From NCBI GenBank assembly GCA_022710645.1, contig JAKLGL010000003.1, positions 1 to 52,818 of the forward strand: DNA of 52,818 bases, given 5' to 3'. Within the stretch, counting starts at the first letter, position 1. Every line of letters starts with the position of its first letter. This document shows positions 42,301 to 50,302 of the stretch, piece by piece. The translations under genes were made by a program, and so were the position numbers. The notes below the pieces were generated by a model, which worked only from the letters and a program-made list of their open reading frames with translations, was not told the DNA's origin and made no database searches. This DNA comes from Patescibacteria group bacterium. GTDB taxonomy: Bacteria; Patescibacteriota; Patescibacteriia; Magasanikbacterales; GWA2-37-8.

Positions 42301-42425
42301 TGACAACAGAATATCGCAAAGGGATTTCACCGTGCATTCGTTCTTTGTCTGGTATTAAGAAAATCCTAACCGTTACAAACCGTAACGGTTCAAAGCGAAT
42401 TCTGACCTTACCTGGTCGCATATAA
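42300..42425 (+). CDS. Small basic protein, 41 residues
   Basis: Starts within the stop of the 17-residue ORF and ends inside the 5' arm of the terminator. The product 'MTTEYRKGISPCIRSLSGIK' and 'KILTVTNRNGSKRILTLPGRI' is strongly basic. The message contains a 9-bp hairpin AACCGTTAC/GTAACGGTT (42368-42390). It may be a real basic protein, or the whole unit may be a structured RNA. Confidence 0.4.
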   Translation: MTTEYRKGISPCIRSLSGIKKILTVTNRNGSKRILTLPGRI

Positions 42426-42485
42426 ATTTTAGCTTCCGCCTCGCGGTAGTTAGAATCGCGACCAGGTCTTTTTTTACAAAAAAAT
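42410..42485 (+). terminator. Terminator of the second short transcript
   Basis: ACCTGGTCGC (42410-42419) pairs with GCGACCAGGT (42468-42477), with a further wobble-rich inner stem, and is followed by seven T. The 5' arm overlaps the end of the 41-residue ORF. Confidence 0.8.
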
Positions 42486-42540
42486 AATGAATATTAAATA
42501 ACCTTTACAAAACTGTCGCACACTCTTATAATTAACTCCT

Positions 42541-43758
42541 ATGAAAACAAAACAAGCCAAAAAACCTATTTTGCTCGCCCCAGTTAGGGATGAAATATCT
42601 TTTACCGCCGCTATTGATGCCGGAGCTGATGCGGTTTATTTTGGTATCGGCGAATTAAACATGCGCTTGAGTTCAAAAGGAATAAATCTAAAACAACTCC
42701 CCCGCTTTGTTAAAAAAGCTCATCAAAAAAATGTTTTGGTCTATATCACCCTCAATGTCATCATTTACGAAAATGAACTAAAAAAATTGGAACAAATTTT
42801 AAAACAAATCAAAAAATCAGGAGCAGACGCGGTGATAGTTTCCGATTTTGCCGCTATTACTCTTTGCCAAAAATTCAAAATTCCTTTTCATCTTTCCACT
42901 CAAGTCAATATTAGTAATAGCTCTGAGGTTAAATTTTTTGAACGTCTTGGCGCCAAAGCTGTAGTCCTCGCACGCGAATGCACACTGCCTCAAATCAAAG
43001 AAATAAAAAAGAAAAGTAAAATTAAAATAGAAATTTTTATCCATGGCGCGATGTGTGTTTCCGTATCCGGACGTTGCTATATGTCGGAATTTACTTCTTG
43101 TAAATCCGCCAATCGTGGGGAGTGCATGCAACCCTGCCGTCGCGAGTATGAAATCCGCGACACTCAAACCGGTGACGAACTCGTGATAGGAAAAGGTTTT
43201 GTCATGAGCCCGAAAGATTTATGCACTTTGCAAATTTTGGACAAAGTTATCGCCACTGGTGTAGATATTTTGAAAATAGAAGGCCGTAGCCGATCTCCTG
43301 AATATATCAAAACTGTAGTTAGTGCTTATCGCACCGCTATAGATGCAATTGCAAATAAAAAATATTCTTCTAAACTTGCCGATGAATTGGTAAAACAAGT
43401 TTCAGAGGTGTATAATCGCGGATTTTCTACCGGATTTTTATTCGGCGTGCCGGGAAGCGAAGGTTGGGCGAAAATTTCCGGTACAGCCGCTAAAATAAAA
43501 AAAGAACGCCTCGGCTATGTGCGTAATTATTATCGTCAAAGTAAAATCGGAGAAATATATATTGAGGCCAATCCGGTAAAAGCCGGCGACAAAATCCAGA
43601 TAGAAGGACCGACCACTGGAGTAATTGATTTTATTTTGCCGGAATTTTGGGTAAATGATAAACCAACGACCAGCGCTAAACTAAAAGATATTATTACTTT
43701 CAAATCACCTCTTGGATTTAGGAGAAATGATAAAGCCTACATTATCAAGAAAATTTAA
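42541..43758 (+). CDS. Peptidase U32 family protein (TrhP/YegQ-like)
   Basis: A 405-residue TIM-barrel protein: 'LLAPVRDEISFTAAIDAGADAVYFGIGELNMR' starts the barrel, and 'IEIFIHGAMCVSVSGRCYMSEF' with 'SANRGECMQPCRREYE' is the U32 signature with its iron-sulfur cysteines. Members are annotated as peptidases, but TrhP/RlhA relatives hydroxylate tRNA or rRNA pyrimidines with prephenate, so an RNA-modification role is more likely than proteolysis. A C-terminal beta domain (about 320-405) is present. Confidence 0.9.
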   Translation: MKTKQAKKPILLAPVRDEISFTAAIDAGADAVYFGIGELNMRLSSKGINLKQLPRFVKKAHQKNVLVYITLNVIIYENELKKLEQILKQIKKSGADAVIVSDFAAITLCQKFKIPFHLSTQVNISNSSEVKFFERLGAKAVVLARECTLPQIKEIKKKSKIKIEIFIHGAMCVSVSGRCYMSEFTSCKSANRGECMQPCRREYEIRDTQTGDELVIGKGFVMSPKDLCTLQILDKVIATGVDILKIEGRSRSPEYIKTVVSAYRTAIDAIANKKYSSKLADELVKQVSEVYNRGFSTGFLFGVPGSEGWAKISGTAAKIKKERLGYVRNYYRQSKIGEIYIEANPVKAGDKIQIEGPTTGVIDFILPEFWVNDKPTTSAKLKDIITFKSPLGFRRNDKAYIIKKI

Positions 43759-43767
43759 ATTCTAAAA

Positions 43768-43792
43768 AACCGCTCTTAACGAGCGGTTTTTT
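43768..43792. terminator. Bidirectional terminator between U32 and rplU
   Basis: AACCGCTC (43768-43775) pairs with GAGCGGTT (43781-43788) across TTAAC, flanked by A- and T-runs. It serves both convergent genes. Confidence 0.9.
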
Positions 43793-43793
43793 G

Positions 43794-44096
43794 TTATGCT
43801 ATTTTTACTTGAGAAAAAGGTTGTCTGTGACCGTAAACTTTATGGTATCTGACTTTTCTCTTGAATTTTTCCACGCGAATTTTTTTGGCGCGTCCTTGTT
43901 TTTCCACTACCGCTTCTACAGTAATCCCTAAATAAGGATTTCCGATTTTAACTTCGGAACCGTCGTCATTAGCGGTTAAAAGCACTTTATCAAAAGACAC
44001 TTTTTCACCTTCTTTGGCGAGGAGTTTTTCAACTTTGATTTTATCACCGGTTTTAACTAAATATTGTTTACCGCCGGTTTCAATAACTGCGATCAT
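43794..44096 (-). CDS. rplU: Ribosomal protein L21
   Basis: A 100-residue large-subunit protein: 'MIAVIETGGKQYLVKTGDKIKVEKL' and the C-terminal 'KFKRKVRYHKVYGHRQPFSQVKI' with the KKxYRRxxGHRQ-type signature. It stands alone here; the usual partner rpmA (L27) lies 2.3 kb away on the other strand. Confidence 0.97.
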   Translation of the reverse strand: MIAVIETGGKQYLVKTGDKIKVEKLLAKEGEKVSFDKVLLTANDDGSEVKIGNPYLGITVEAVVEKQGRAKKIRVEKFKRKVRYHKVYGHRQPFSQVKIA

Positions 44097-44204
44097 ATTT
44101 AAAAAAATTAATGTTTAAGCAACCCGAAAAGGGAAATTGTCAGAATTGCTTTATTTGTTTTTAAGTAGCGATATCTTAGCAAAAAAACGACTCTTTGTCA
44201 AGAA

Positions 44205-44699
44205 CTATCTTTTAAATTCCACTTTATCTCCTATTTTTACCTCATATTTATCCAAAAAACCGGCTGGAAGCTCCAAAACCATATTGTTTTTAACTCTCCC
44301 CAAGTAAGGAGTTAACTCTCTTTCATTTTTACCCGGTTCCGGTTGTAAATTTTTGGCATAATCAACTATCTCATTTCCATCAAGCCAAATCATATCCAAC
44401 GCAAAACGCATATTTCTCATTACCATCGGATGACGGGTATAATCGTTGAATATAAAAAGCATGCCGTTGTATTTTCCTAAATTATCTTTATTACTACACC
44501 CTTCATATTGACGCGCCGGGGTTTTGGCAACCAAAACTTTCAATTCTTGTCCCGCAATCGTCAAATCAATTTTCGGCCAATAGTATTTTTGATAAAAATA
44601 TAAAAATAAACCGCAAATCAAAAAACCGACAATGATAACAATGTTCAGTTTATTTAATTTTTGTTCTTTATTTTCAGATTTATTAAAAAAAATAGACAT
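44205..44699 (-). CDS. DUF192 family protein with N-terminal membrane anchor
   Basis: The 164-residue protein has one helix (about 19-37) and then a DUF192 domain: 'VLVAKTPARQYEGCSNKDNLGKYNGMLFIFNDYTRHPMVMRNMRFALDMIWLDGNEIVDYAKNL' and 'LELPAGFLDKYEVKIGDKVEF'. The family's function is unknown; members are small secreted or anchored beta proteins. It is followed by the degenerate repeat arm at 44703. Confidence 0.88.
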   Translation of the reverse strand: MSIFFNKSENKEQKLNKLNIVIIVGFLICGLFLYFYQKYYWPKIDLTIAGQELKVLVAKTPARQYEGCSNKDNLGKYNGMLFIFNDYTRHPMVMRNMRFALDMIWLDGNEIVDYAKNLQPEPGKNERELTPYLGRVKNNMVLELPAGFLDKYEVKIGDKVEFKR

Positions 44700-44702
44700 A
44701 TT

Positions 44703-45162
44703 TTAAATTCTAAGTTCTAATTTCTAAATCCTAAACAATATTGAATATTAAATAATAAATTAATCTTTAAATATAATTGAACCGAATATTTTCATAAGTT
44801 GTGTAGCTTCATCTGTTAAACTTCTTTGAACTTCTTCATCCAAGGTCGTTGATAATCTTAACCACAAAATAGATTCTTTTGCTTCCTTACGACATATTTT
44901 AATTCTCATCATAAAATCTTTTTGACTCAGTGATTCGCAAGCTTCAATATAATTTGCCGCCACTGAACCAGAAGATCTGATAAGTTGTTTGCCATATTCA
45001 ATATTGGAAATAGTTCGAGGTAAACTTCTTACAAAGTCTCTTATATTTCTTGCAAAAAGAAAAGTTCTTTCTTCTAAATCATAGTTCGTTCTTTTTTGTT
45101 TTTGAGCTTCTATCATTTTGGATTGTTTAGAGATTAGAAATTAGGATTTAGAACTTTTAAGT
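44703..45162. mobile_element. Putative mobile element: four-helix-bundle gene between inverted TTCTAA-type arms
   Basis: The left arm (about 44707-44740) reads TTCTAA-GTTC-TAATTTCTAA, then ATCC-TAAACAAT. The right arm (about 45122-45155), inverted, reads TTCTAA-ATCC-TAATTTCTAA, then TCTC-TAAACAAT. About 27 of 32 positions match, with the same 8-bp inner end TAAACAAT. Between them is only the S23-type gene. No target duplication could be defined. The layout parallels the GIY-YIG element. Confidence 0.55.
44760..45116 (-). CDS. Four-helix-bundle protein (S23/23S rRNA intervening-sequence type)
   Basis: A 118-residue all-helical protein with the family pattern 'RIRDFVRSLP'-like start and 'YGKQLIRSSGSVAANYIEACESLSQKDFMMRIKICRKEAKES' followed by 'WLRL'. 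The family includes proteins encoded in 23S rRNA intervening sequences and the Avd accessory protein of diversity-generating retroelements. No reverse transcriptase is near. The gene is flanked by inverted degenerate repeats, so it may be the protein of a small mobile unit. Confidence 0.9.
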   Translation of the reverse strand: MIEAQKQKRTNYDLEERTFLFARNIRDFVRSLPRTISNIEYGKQLIRSSGSVAANYIEACESLSQKDFMMRIKICRKEAKESILWLRLSTTLDEEVQRSLTDEATQLMKIFGSIIFKD

Positions 45163-46199
45163 TTTTTTCTTGCCAGCCAAAACCCAAGTGCTAACATTGC
45201 AACAGACAACATTCCTAAAACCAACAACTTCTGCCAACTTTGTAAAAATAATGTGGTGAAACCGAAAGCAAAGGCTATCACATAAAACAAAATTACACTT
45301 TGACGATGACCAAGTCCGGCATCTACCAATTGAAAATGCAAATGTCTTCTATCGCCTTTATAAATCGGTTGACCATGAATAAGTCGCATAAAAACAACTC
45401 TTATCAAATCTAAAATAGGAATCGCCATAACCAAAAGCGCGGTGGCTATTTTACCGCCGGCGATAACGGCCAAAACACCAAGTAAAAATCCAAGCAACAA
45501 CGATCCTCCTTCACCCAAAAATATTTTCGCCGGATGAAAATTAAAAAATAAAAATCCAAGACAAGCTCCAGCCAAAATCAAAGATAAGACGACAGTTTCC
45601 GGTTGATAAAATTTTGCAGTACTGGAAAGAGAAGCTATCATCAAAGATCCTATAAAAACTATCCCCGTAGTCAGACCGTCCAAACCATCTAAGATTTTAG
45701 TAGTATACATCATACCCATCAACCAAAAAAAGACAACCAGATCGGCTAAAACAAATATATGACCATAACCAAATAAATCTAAACCAAAAATTTCCAAATT
45801 AATAATTCCACCGAAAGGATTGGTCACTTTTTGCAAATCAACTCCACCAAGCACGGCAACTGCTACAGCTAAACAAGTTATCAACAATCTTACTTTCGGC
45901 GATAAATTTTTTTTATCATCCAAAAAACCCAGACACATCAAAATAGAACTCCCTAAAAAAACACCGACAAATTCTCTTGGCTCTATGTGACGATGAAAAA
46001 TATCAGTAAAAAAAGCCAAATAACCGACTACTGACCAAAAACTGGCAAAAATAGCAAAACCACCCAGAAGCGGAATCGCTTGAGTATGGAGTTTTCTTAT
46101 ACCTTCCGGTTTATCCACAATATCCAATTTTTTCGCCATTTTTAGCGTAAAAAATGTAAAAATAAGGGATAAAATAAAAGAAATTAAAAAATAGTGCAT
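45141..46199 (-). CDS. WecA/TagO-type undecaprenyl-phosphate sugar-1-phosphate transferase
   Basis: Starts lipid-linked polysaccharide synthesis. A multi-pass protein (about 352 residues) with 'KPEGIRKLHTQAIPLLGGFAI', 'CLGFLDDKKNLSPKVRLL', 'KILDGLDGLTTG' and 'KIFLGEGGSLLLGFLLG', and the UDP-sugar loop 'GQPIYKGDRRHLHFQLVDAGLGHRQ', placing it with WecA/TagO rather than MraY. I chose ATG 46199: the frame's TTG start at 46220 lies upstream of the -10 box. It likely feeds the polysaccharide cluster to the right. Confidence 0.92.
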   Translation of the reverse strand: MHYFLISFILSLIFTFFTLKMAKKLDIVDKPEGIRKLHTQAIPLLGGFAIFASFWSVVGYLAFFTDIFHRHIEPREFVGVFLGSSILMCLGFLDDKKNLSPKVRLLITCLAVAVAVLGGVDLQKVTNPFGGIINLEIFGLDLFGYGHIFVLADLVVFFWLMGMMYTTKILDGLDGLTTGIVFIGSLMIASLSSTAKFYQPETVVLSLILAGACLGFLFFNFHPAKIFLGEGGSLLLGFLLGVLAVIAGGKIATALLVMAIPILDLIRVVFMRLIHGQPIYKGDRRHLHFQLVDAGLGHRQSVILFYVIAFAFGFTTLFLQSWQKLLVLGMLSVAMLALGFWLARKKLKSSKS

Positions 46200-46210
46200 A
46201 TAACGACTGA

Positions 46211-46239
46211 ATTTTATCAAATTTTGGCTCTATTGACAA
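46211..46239 (-). promoter_or_regulatory. Promoter of the wecA-like gene, nearly leaderless
   Basis: On the minus strand TTGTCA (46239-46234), 17 bp and TAAAAT (46216-46211). Transcription should start near 46204, about 5 bases before ATG 46199. The -35 box overlaps that of the divergent rpmA promoter. Confidence 0.65.
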
Positions 46240-46261
46240 ATACGTTTGTATTTAGTACAAT
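46233..46261 (+). promoter_or_regulatory. Candidate rpmA promoter
   Basis: TTGACA (46233-46238, perfect), 17 bp and TACAAT (46256-46261, 5 of 6). It lies 160 bp upstream of rpmA, and the 5' untranslated region includes the gene-less repeat at 46321-46392. Confidence 0.7.
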
Positions 46262-46320
46262 ATCCTAAATTCTAAATAAGAAAATTGCCTAAAACAAACT
46301 TAAGTTTTTAATAGGCAAAA

Positions 46321-46392
46321 AGCTCTAAGCTCTAAGCTCTAAGCTCTAAACAATAAAGGATCCGTTTAGAATTTAGAAATTAGGACTTAGGG
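46321..46392. repeat. Gene-less inverted arm pair related to the four-helix-bundle element
   Basis: Four tandem copies of AGCTCTA (46321-46348) run into AACAAT, then AAAGGATCC, then GTTTAGAATTTAGAAATTAG and GACTTAGGG. The right part is the inverse of a TTCTAA-type arm. It resembles both arms of the 44703-45162 element joined without the gene, in the manner of a miniature derivative. A partial arm (TCCTAAATTCTAA) also occurs at 46263-46275. Confidence 0.6.
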
Positions 46393-46422
46393 TTTTAAAA
46401 TTTAAATTTTAAATTTTAAGTT

Positions 46423-46701
46423 ATGTCCCATAAGAAAGCCGGCGGTTCTACGCGGTTAGGTCGCGATAGTATAGCCAAACGTCTTGGAGTAAAAATTCAT
46501 GATGGTCAACAAATAAAATCCGGAATGATTATTGTCAAACAAAGAGGAACCAAAATTCATCCTGGTACTAATGTTAAAAAAGGAACCGATGACACCTTAT
46601 TTTCTACAGCCAACGGCGTAGTAAAATTTACCAACAAAAAACGCATGCGTTTTGATGGAAAATTAAAATCAGCAAAATACGCAAACGTTGTAACAAAATA
46701 A
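46423..46701 (+). CDS. rpmA: Ribosomal protein L27
   Basis: A 92-residue large-subunit protein beginning '[24 protein letters not shown]', with 'GNxL'-free core '[34 protein letters not shown]'. The N-terminus reaches the peptidyl-transferase centre; there is no Firmicutes-type cleaved extension. It is separated from rplU, its usual neighbour, by 2.3 kb that includes two repeat-flanked segments and the wecA-like gene. Confidence 0.97.
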   Translation: MSHKKAGGSTRLGRDSIAKRLGVKIHDGQQIKSGMIIVKQRGTKIHPGTNVKKGTDDTLFSTANGVVKFTNKKRMRFDGKLKSAKYANVVTK

Positions 46702-46702
46702 A

Positions 46703-46730
46703 AAAAATCCGCTCGAAAGAGCGGATTTTT
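46703..46730. terminator. Bidirectional terminator after rpmA
   Basis: AAAAATCCGCTC pairs perfectly with GAGCGGATTTTT around a GAAA tetraloop. It serves rpmA and the convergent epimerase gene. Confidence 0.93.
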
Positions 46731-46740
46731 TATTTTGATT

Positions 46741-47652
46741 TTATATCCCCCATTCTTTTTTCAATTCTTCAATCCCTTTTTCCAACGTAACCGTCGGCTC
46801 CCAACCGAGCAACTCTTTGGCTTTACTGTAATCAGCTTGAGTGAAACGAACATCGCCCGGACGTTCCGGAACAAAAACAGATTCACCACCAATCATCTTT
46901 ACTAAATCATTTACCGAGTGCGGATTATTATTGCCGATATTTAGCACCTCGCCTTTACCAACATTACCGCTTTCCATCGCCAAAATATTTGCTTTAGCTA
47001 CATCATCCACATGAGTATAGTCGCGATAATATTCGCCATCGCCACATATGGTCATAGGTTCACTGTTTTTGACCTGTTTGATGAATTTTCCGATAACTAA
47101 AGCATATGCCCCTTCCGGGTCAAAATAAGGACCATAAACGTTGAAATAACGCAAAGATACGAATTCTAACCCATAAAGCTCGGAAAAAATACGTCCGTAA
47201 TTCTCACCAATAAATTTGTGGAGTGCATATGGACTAATCGGAACAGCTTTCATATCTTCTTTGGCTGGAAAAGTTTCTAGATTGCCATAAGCTGAAGATG
47301 AAGAAGAAAAGACTATTCTTTTGATTTTATTATCTCTGGCAGCTATCAAAACATTGAGTGTACCATTTACATTAACATCGTGAGTTAAGATAGGATTTTC
47401 CACGGAAAAAGTTACGCGCGGTAAAGCGGCAAGATGAAAAATACCGTCAAAACCTTCGGCACAGATAACATTCAACGCTTCCAAATTGCGAATATCCAAA
47501 TCAATATACCTAGCTTTTTCTTGGATTCTTTCTTCTTTATATCCTCCGGCATAATTATCAACAACAACTACTTCATGACCTTTTTCCAAAAGCATTTTTA
47601 CAATATTGGTACCGATAAAACCGGCGCCGCCGGTAACAAGATATTTTGACAT
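46741..47652 (-). CDS. NAD-dependent nucleotide-sugar epimerase (SDR, GalE-like)
   Basis: A 303-residue extended SDR enzyme: 'YLVTGGAGFIGTNIVKMLLEKGHEVVVVDN' binds NAD, 'SSSSSAYGN' gives the catalytic Ser/Thr, and 'SPYALHKFIGENY' the Tyr-x3-Lys pair. The C-terminal 'RPGDVRFTQADYSKAKELLGWEP' is typical of UDP-glucose/GlcNAc 4-epimerases. It supplies a sugar nucleotide for the adjacent glycosyltransferases. The exact sugar is unknown. Confidence 0.9.
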   Translation of the reverse strand: MSKYLVTGGAGFIGTNIVKMLLEKGHEVVVVDNYAGGYKEERIQEKARYIDLDIRNLEALNVICAEGFDGIFHLAALPRVTFSVENPILTHDVNVNGTLNVLIAARDNKIKRIVFSSSSSAYGNLETFPAKEDMKAVPISPYALHKFIGENYGRIFSELYGLEFVSLRYFNVYGPYFDPEGAYALVIGKFIKQVKNSEPMTICGDGEYYRDYTHVDDVAKANILAMESGNVGKGEVLNIGNNNPHSVNDLVKMIGGESVFVPERPGDVRFTQADYSKAKELLGWEPTVTLEKGIEELKKEWGI

Positions 47653-47655
47653 AGT

Positions 47656-47738
47656 ATTATATTAAATTTTTAATTTTTAATTTTCATTGAATTTTCAATT
47701 ACCAATTTTCAATTTTTCAATCTAAAATCAAAAATCTA
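47656..47738. repeat. AT-rich degenerate repeat between polysaccharide genes
   Basis: The ~85-bp gap is built of short recurrent blocks (TTTTTAATTTTTAATTTTC, then AATTTTCAATT, AATTTTTCAATCTAAAATC, AAAATCTAAAATTGG) with approximate inverse symmetry. It is not coding. It is similar in style to the TTCTAA-type arms elsewhere but the unit differs. Confidence 0.45.
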
Positions 47739-48836
47739 AAATTGGTTGTATACCTTTTCAATCTCGTTTACCATCTGCTCCAGTGAGAACTTTGTCGCTA
47801 TATCCCGTCTTCCCTGTTCTCCCATTATCAATCGTAATTCCCTATCGCTGACCAATTTTAATATAGCATCACGAATTTGTCCAACTTCATTTTTTACCAG
47901 AATTCCATTTTGTTCATTCACTGCTTCACTTGTTCCTCCAACATCGCTAGTAATAACCGGCAAACCGTAAGACATAGCTTCTAAGATAGTATATGGAAAA
48001 CCTTCCCATGAAGAAATAAAGACAAAAATATCCGCTTTTTCTAGTTCTTTCAGAGCTTCACTTTTTTCCAGAGCCCCTTTAAATTCTACCTTTATCTTTT
48101 TATCATTGGCAATTTTTTCCAATAAATATCTTTTTGGACCGTCGCCGATAATCGTAAATTTGATATTATTTTTTATCTCTTCCGGCAGTAAACTAATAGC
48201 TTCAATTGTTAACTCCGGTTTTTTTGGCTCCGCCAAGCGACCAACAAATATTATGCCAATTTTAGATTTTAGTCCGCCGCGGCGGATGATTTTAGATTGA
48301 TTGATATCTGCCAACGATACGCCGTTGTAGATGACTTTAAATTTTTTTTCAGGCGCAAGGTTGTATTTTAAACCCAGTTGTTTTACAAACTCCGCCACGC
48401 AAATATAAGTATCAGTATAACGCGCGCATAATTTTTCCAACCACAAAACCGGATACTTTATCCACGGTTTCATTCCGATATTAAAACCCCAACCATGAGC
48501 GGTATAAATAGTTCTAATTTTTCCTTTAATTGCCAATCTTCCCAAAATCCCGGCCGATGAACTGTGACAATGTACAATGTCCGGCTTGAATTCACCGGCA
48601 AATTTTCTGATTTCTTTAATCGCATTAAACAACCTTCTCGGGCACGGTTTATTGGAAAAGTATCTATTTTCCACAAATCTTACCCCCATTTTATCACATT
48701 CTGTTTTTAACCAACCGTTTCCACTACTCATCACTACAATTTCATTTTCTTTGTTTTTGAAATAATTACAAAGATCAACCACATGTGTTTGGGCTCCTCC
48801 AGCTTCTGATTTGGTGATGAGATAAAGGATTTTCAT
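47736..48836 (-). CDS. Glycosyltransferase family 4
   Basis: A 366-residue GT-B enzyme: N-terminal 'ILYLITKSEAGGAQTHVVDLCNYF' (acceptor domain), 'FKPDIVHCHSSSAGILGRLA', and the donor domain with 'GIIFVGRLAEPKKPELTIEAISLL' and 'ADIFVFISSWEGFPYTILEAMSYGLPVITSDVGG' containing the E-x7-E motif. It transfers a sugar to a growing surface glycan. It lies 5 bp from the dehydrogenase gene, in one operon. Confidence 0.93.
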   Translation of the reverse strand: MKILYLITKSEAGGAQTHVVDLCNYFKNKENEIVVMSSGNGWLKTECDKMGVRFVENRYFSNKPCPRRLFNAIKEIRKFAGEFKPDIVHCHSSSAGILGRLAIKGKIRTIYTAHGWGFNIGMKPWIKYPVLWLEKLCARYTDTYICVAEFVKQLGLKYNLAPEKKFKVIYNGVSLADINQSKIIRRGGLKSKIGIIFVGRLAEPKKPELTIEAISLLPEEIKNNIKFTIIGDGPKRYLLEKIANDKKIKVEFKGALEKSEALKELEKADIFVFISSWEGFPYTILEAMSYGLPVITSDVGGTSEAVNEQNGILVKNEVGQIRDAILKLVSDRELRLIMGEQGRRDIATKFSLEQMVNEIEKVYNQF

Positions 48837-48841
48837 TTTTA

Positions 48842-50221
48842 CTACATTATGAACGGTGAACCAACTGCTATTATTTTATAACCGTTTTTTACTAAATTTT
48901 CATATTCATGTTGTAACATTCTGCGCCCGTCTATAATTATCGGTTTTACAGTTTGTTGTAAAAGAAATTTTGATAGACCTCTAAACTGAGGCCAGTCGGT
49001 AGATATTATTACTATATCCACTCCGTTTTCAAAAGCTTTTTCATCGCTTTCCGCATAAATTATTTTTTCCGTTGCTGGAAAAACTTTTTTGAAATTATCC
49101 ACAGCTGCCGGATCAAATAAAACAATTTTACCGACTTCTTTGTCCAATAATTTTTGCACAATCAATAAAGCCGGACTATTTCGTATATCATTGGTATCTC
49201 TTTTAAACGCTAATCCAAAAATAGCGACTTTTTTATCTTTCCAATCGACTTCTGCTTCAATTTCCGCCCTATCTAAAAGTAGATTTAATTGTCTTTTGTT
49301 GGCAGAATAAACTTCGTCGATAAATATGGTATTTTTCCCAACACTTTTTAGTTGAAATGATAACGATCGAGAATCTTTTATAAAACAACTTCCACCAGCA
49401 TATAAACTATCATAAAATCCCCATTCTCCTATTCGAGCATCTGTGCTTAAAATTTTTCTTATATTTTCAAATTTAATACCTTTAAAAGATTCGCATGTTC
49501 TACCGACAACATCAAAACAAACCATTAGTTTATTAAACAAGCAAAAATTAGCCAATAATTTTCCGGCAGCCGCTTCTTTGGGATTAACTTCAATATAATA
49601 CACCGACGGAGAATCATAAAAACGTTGATAGATTTTCCTGGCTATTTCAAAATCTTTTTCTGATTCAGCTCCAATAACTATTCTATCTGGTTTAAGCGAA
49701 CCCTCTATAGCTTTTCCTTCGACTAAAAATTCAGGATTGGAAACAACACCAAAATTTATAACACCATAAGAAGTCAGTATTTCCTTCGTTTTTAAAACCA
49801 TCTCAACCGGAACAGTACTTTTGTTGATAATGATAAAATAATTTGTTTGCTGTTCTTGATTACGAGTAACCAATTTTGACGCCATTTTATTTAAGGCGTC
49901 AAAATAATAAGACAAATCACTTTCCCCAGTCTCTCCTATTTCGGGTGTCGGTAAACACATAAACACCGCGTCCATCTCATCAAAAAAACTTTCCACCTCT
50001 TTATAATCGGAAGTAAATTTAATTCTTTGTCTATTTCTAATTATAATATCTCCAAGCCCTTTTTCAAAAAGACAGTTTTCTATTTCTTCCAAATTTTGCG
50101 AACCTAACGCTTTGATTTTGACATTATCTATATCATAAACCAAAACTTCATGCCCACTGTCTGCCGATACAGCTGCACTACAAGCACCAACAAAACCGGC
50201 TCCAATATACAAAATTTTCAT
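48842..50221 (-). CDS. UDP-sugar 6-dehydrogenase (Ugd/WbpA type)
   Basis: Oxidises a UDP-hexose to its uronic acid with two NAD. The 459-residue protein has 'ILYIGAGFVGACSAAVSADSGHEVLVYDID', 'STVPVEMVLKT', and the catalytic cysteine in 'YAGGSCFIKDSRSL'; 'KKVAIFGLAFKRDTNDIRNSPALLI' starts the C-terminal NAD-like domain. Its length slightly exceeds bacterial Ugd (about 390-450), nearer the eukaryotic-type enzymes. It provides an acidic sugar to the cluster. Confidence 0.92.
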   Translation of the reverse strand: MKILYIGAGFVGACSAAVSADSGHEVLVYDIDNVKIKALGSQNLEEIENCLFEKGLGDIIIRNRQRIKFTSDYKEVESFFDEMDAVFMCLPTPEIGETGESDLSYYFDALNKMASKLVTRNQEQQTNYFIIINKSTVPVEMVLKTKEILTSYGVINFGVVSNPEFLVEGKAIEGSLKPDRIVIGAESEKDFEIARKIYQRFYDSPSVYYIEVNPKEAAAGKLLANFCLFNKLMVCFDVVGRTCESFKGIKFENIRKILSTDARIGEWGFYDSLYAGGSCFIKDSRSLSFQLKSVGKNTIFIDEVYSANKRQLNLLLDRAEIEAEVDWKDKKVAIFGLAFKRDTNDIRNSPALLIVQKLLDKEVGKIVLFDPAAVDNFKKVFPATEKIIYAESDEKAFENGVDIVIISTDWPQFRGLSKFLLQQTVKPIIIDGRRMLQHEYENLVKNGYKIIAVGSPFIM

Positions 50222-50223
50222 AG

Positions 50224-50252
50224 TTGTAAAATGATAAAAAAGATGCTATATT
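50224..50252 (+). promoter_or_regulatory. Candidate promoter of the plus-strand GT4 gene
   Basis: TTGTAA (50224-50229), 17 bp and TATATT (50247-50252), the latter preceded by TGC as in extended -10 elements. The GT4 start is at 50303. The divergent gene has a possible -10 (TATAAT, 50278-50273) in the same gap. Confidence 0.5.
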
Positions 50253-50302
50253 TAACGAAGATTGTCTGAGAAATTATATCAAAAAAAATAATAAATTGAA
50301 AG

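Noticed and set aside
44760-45116. Accessory protein (Avd) of a diversity-generating retroelement
   Set aside because: No reverse transcriptase, template repeat or variable repeat is visible in the neighbourhood.
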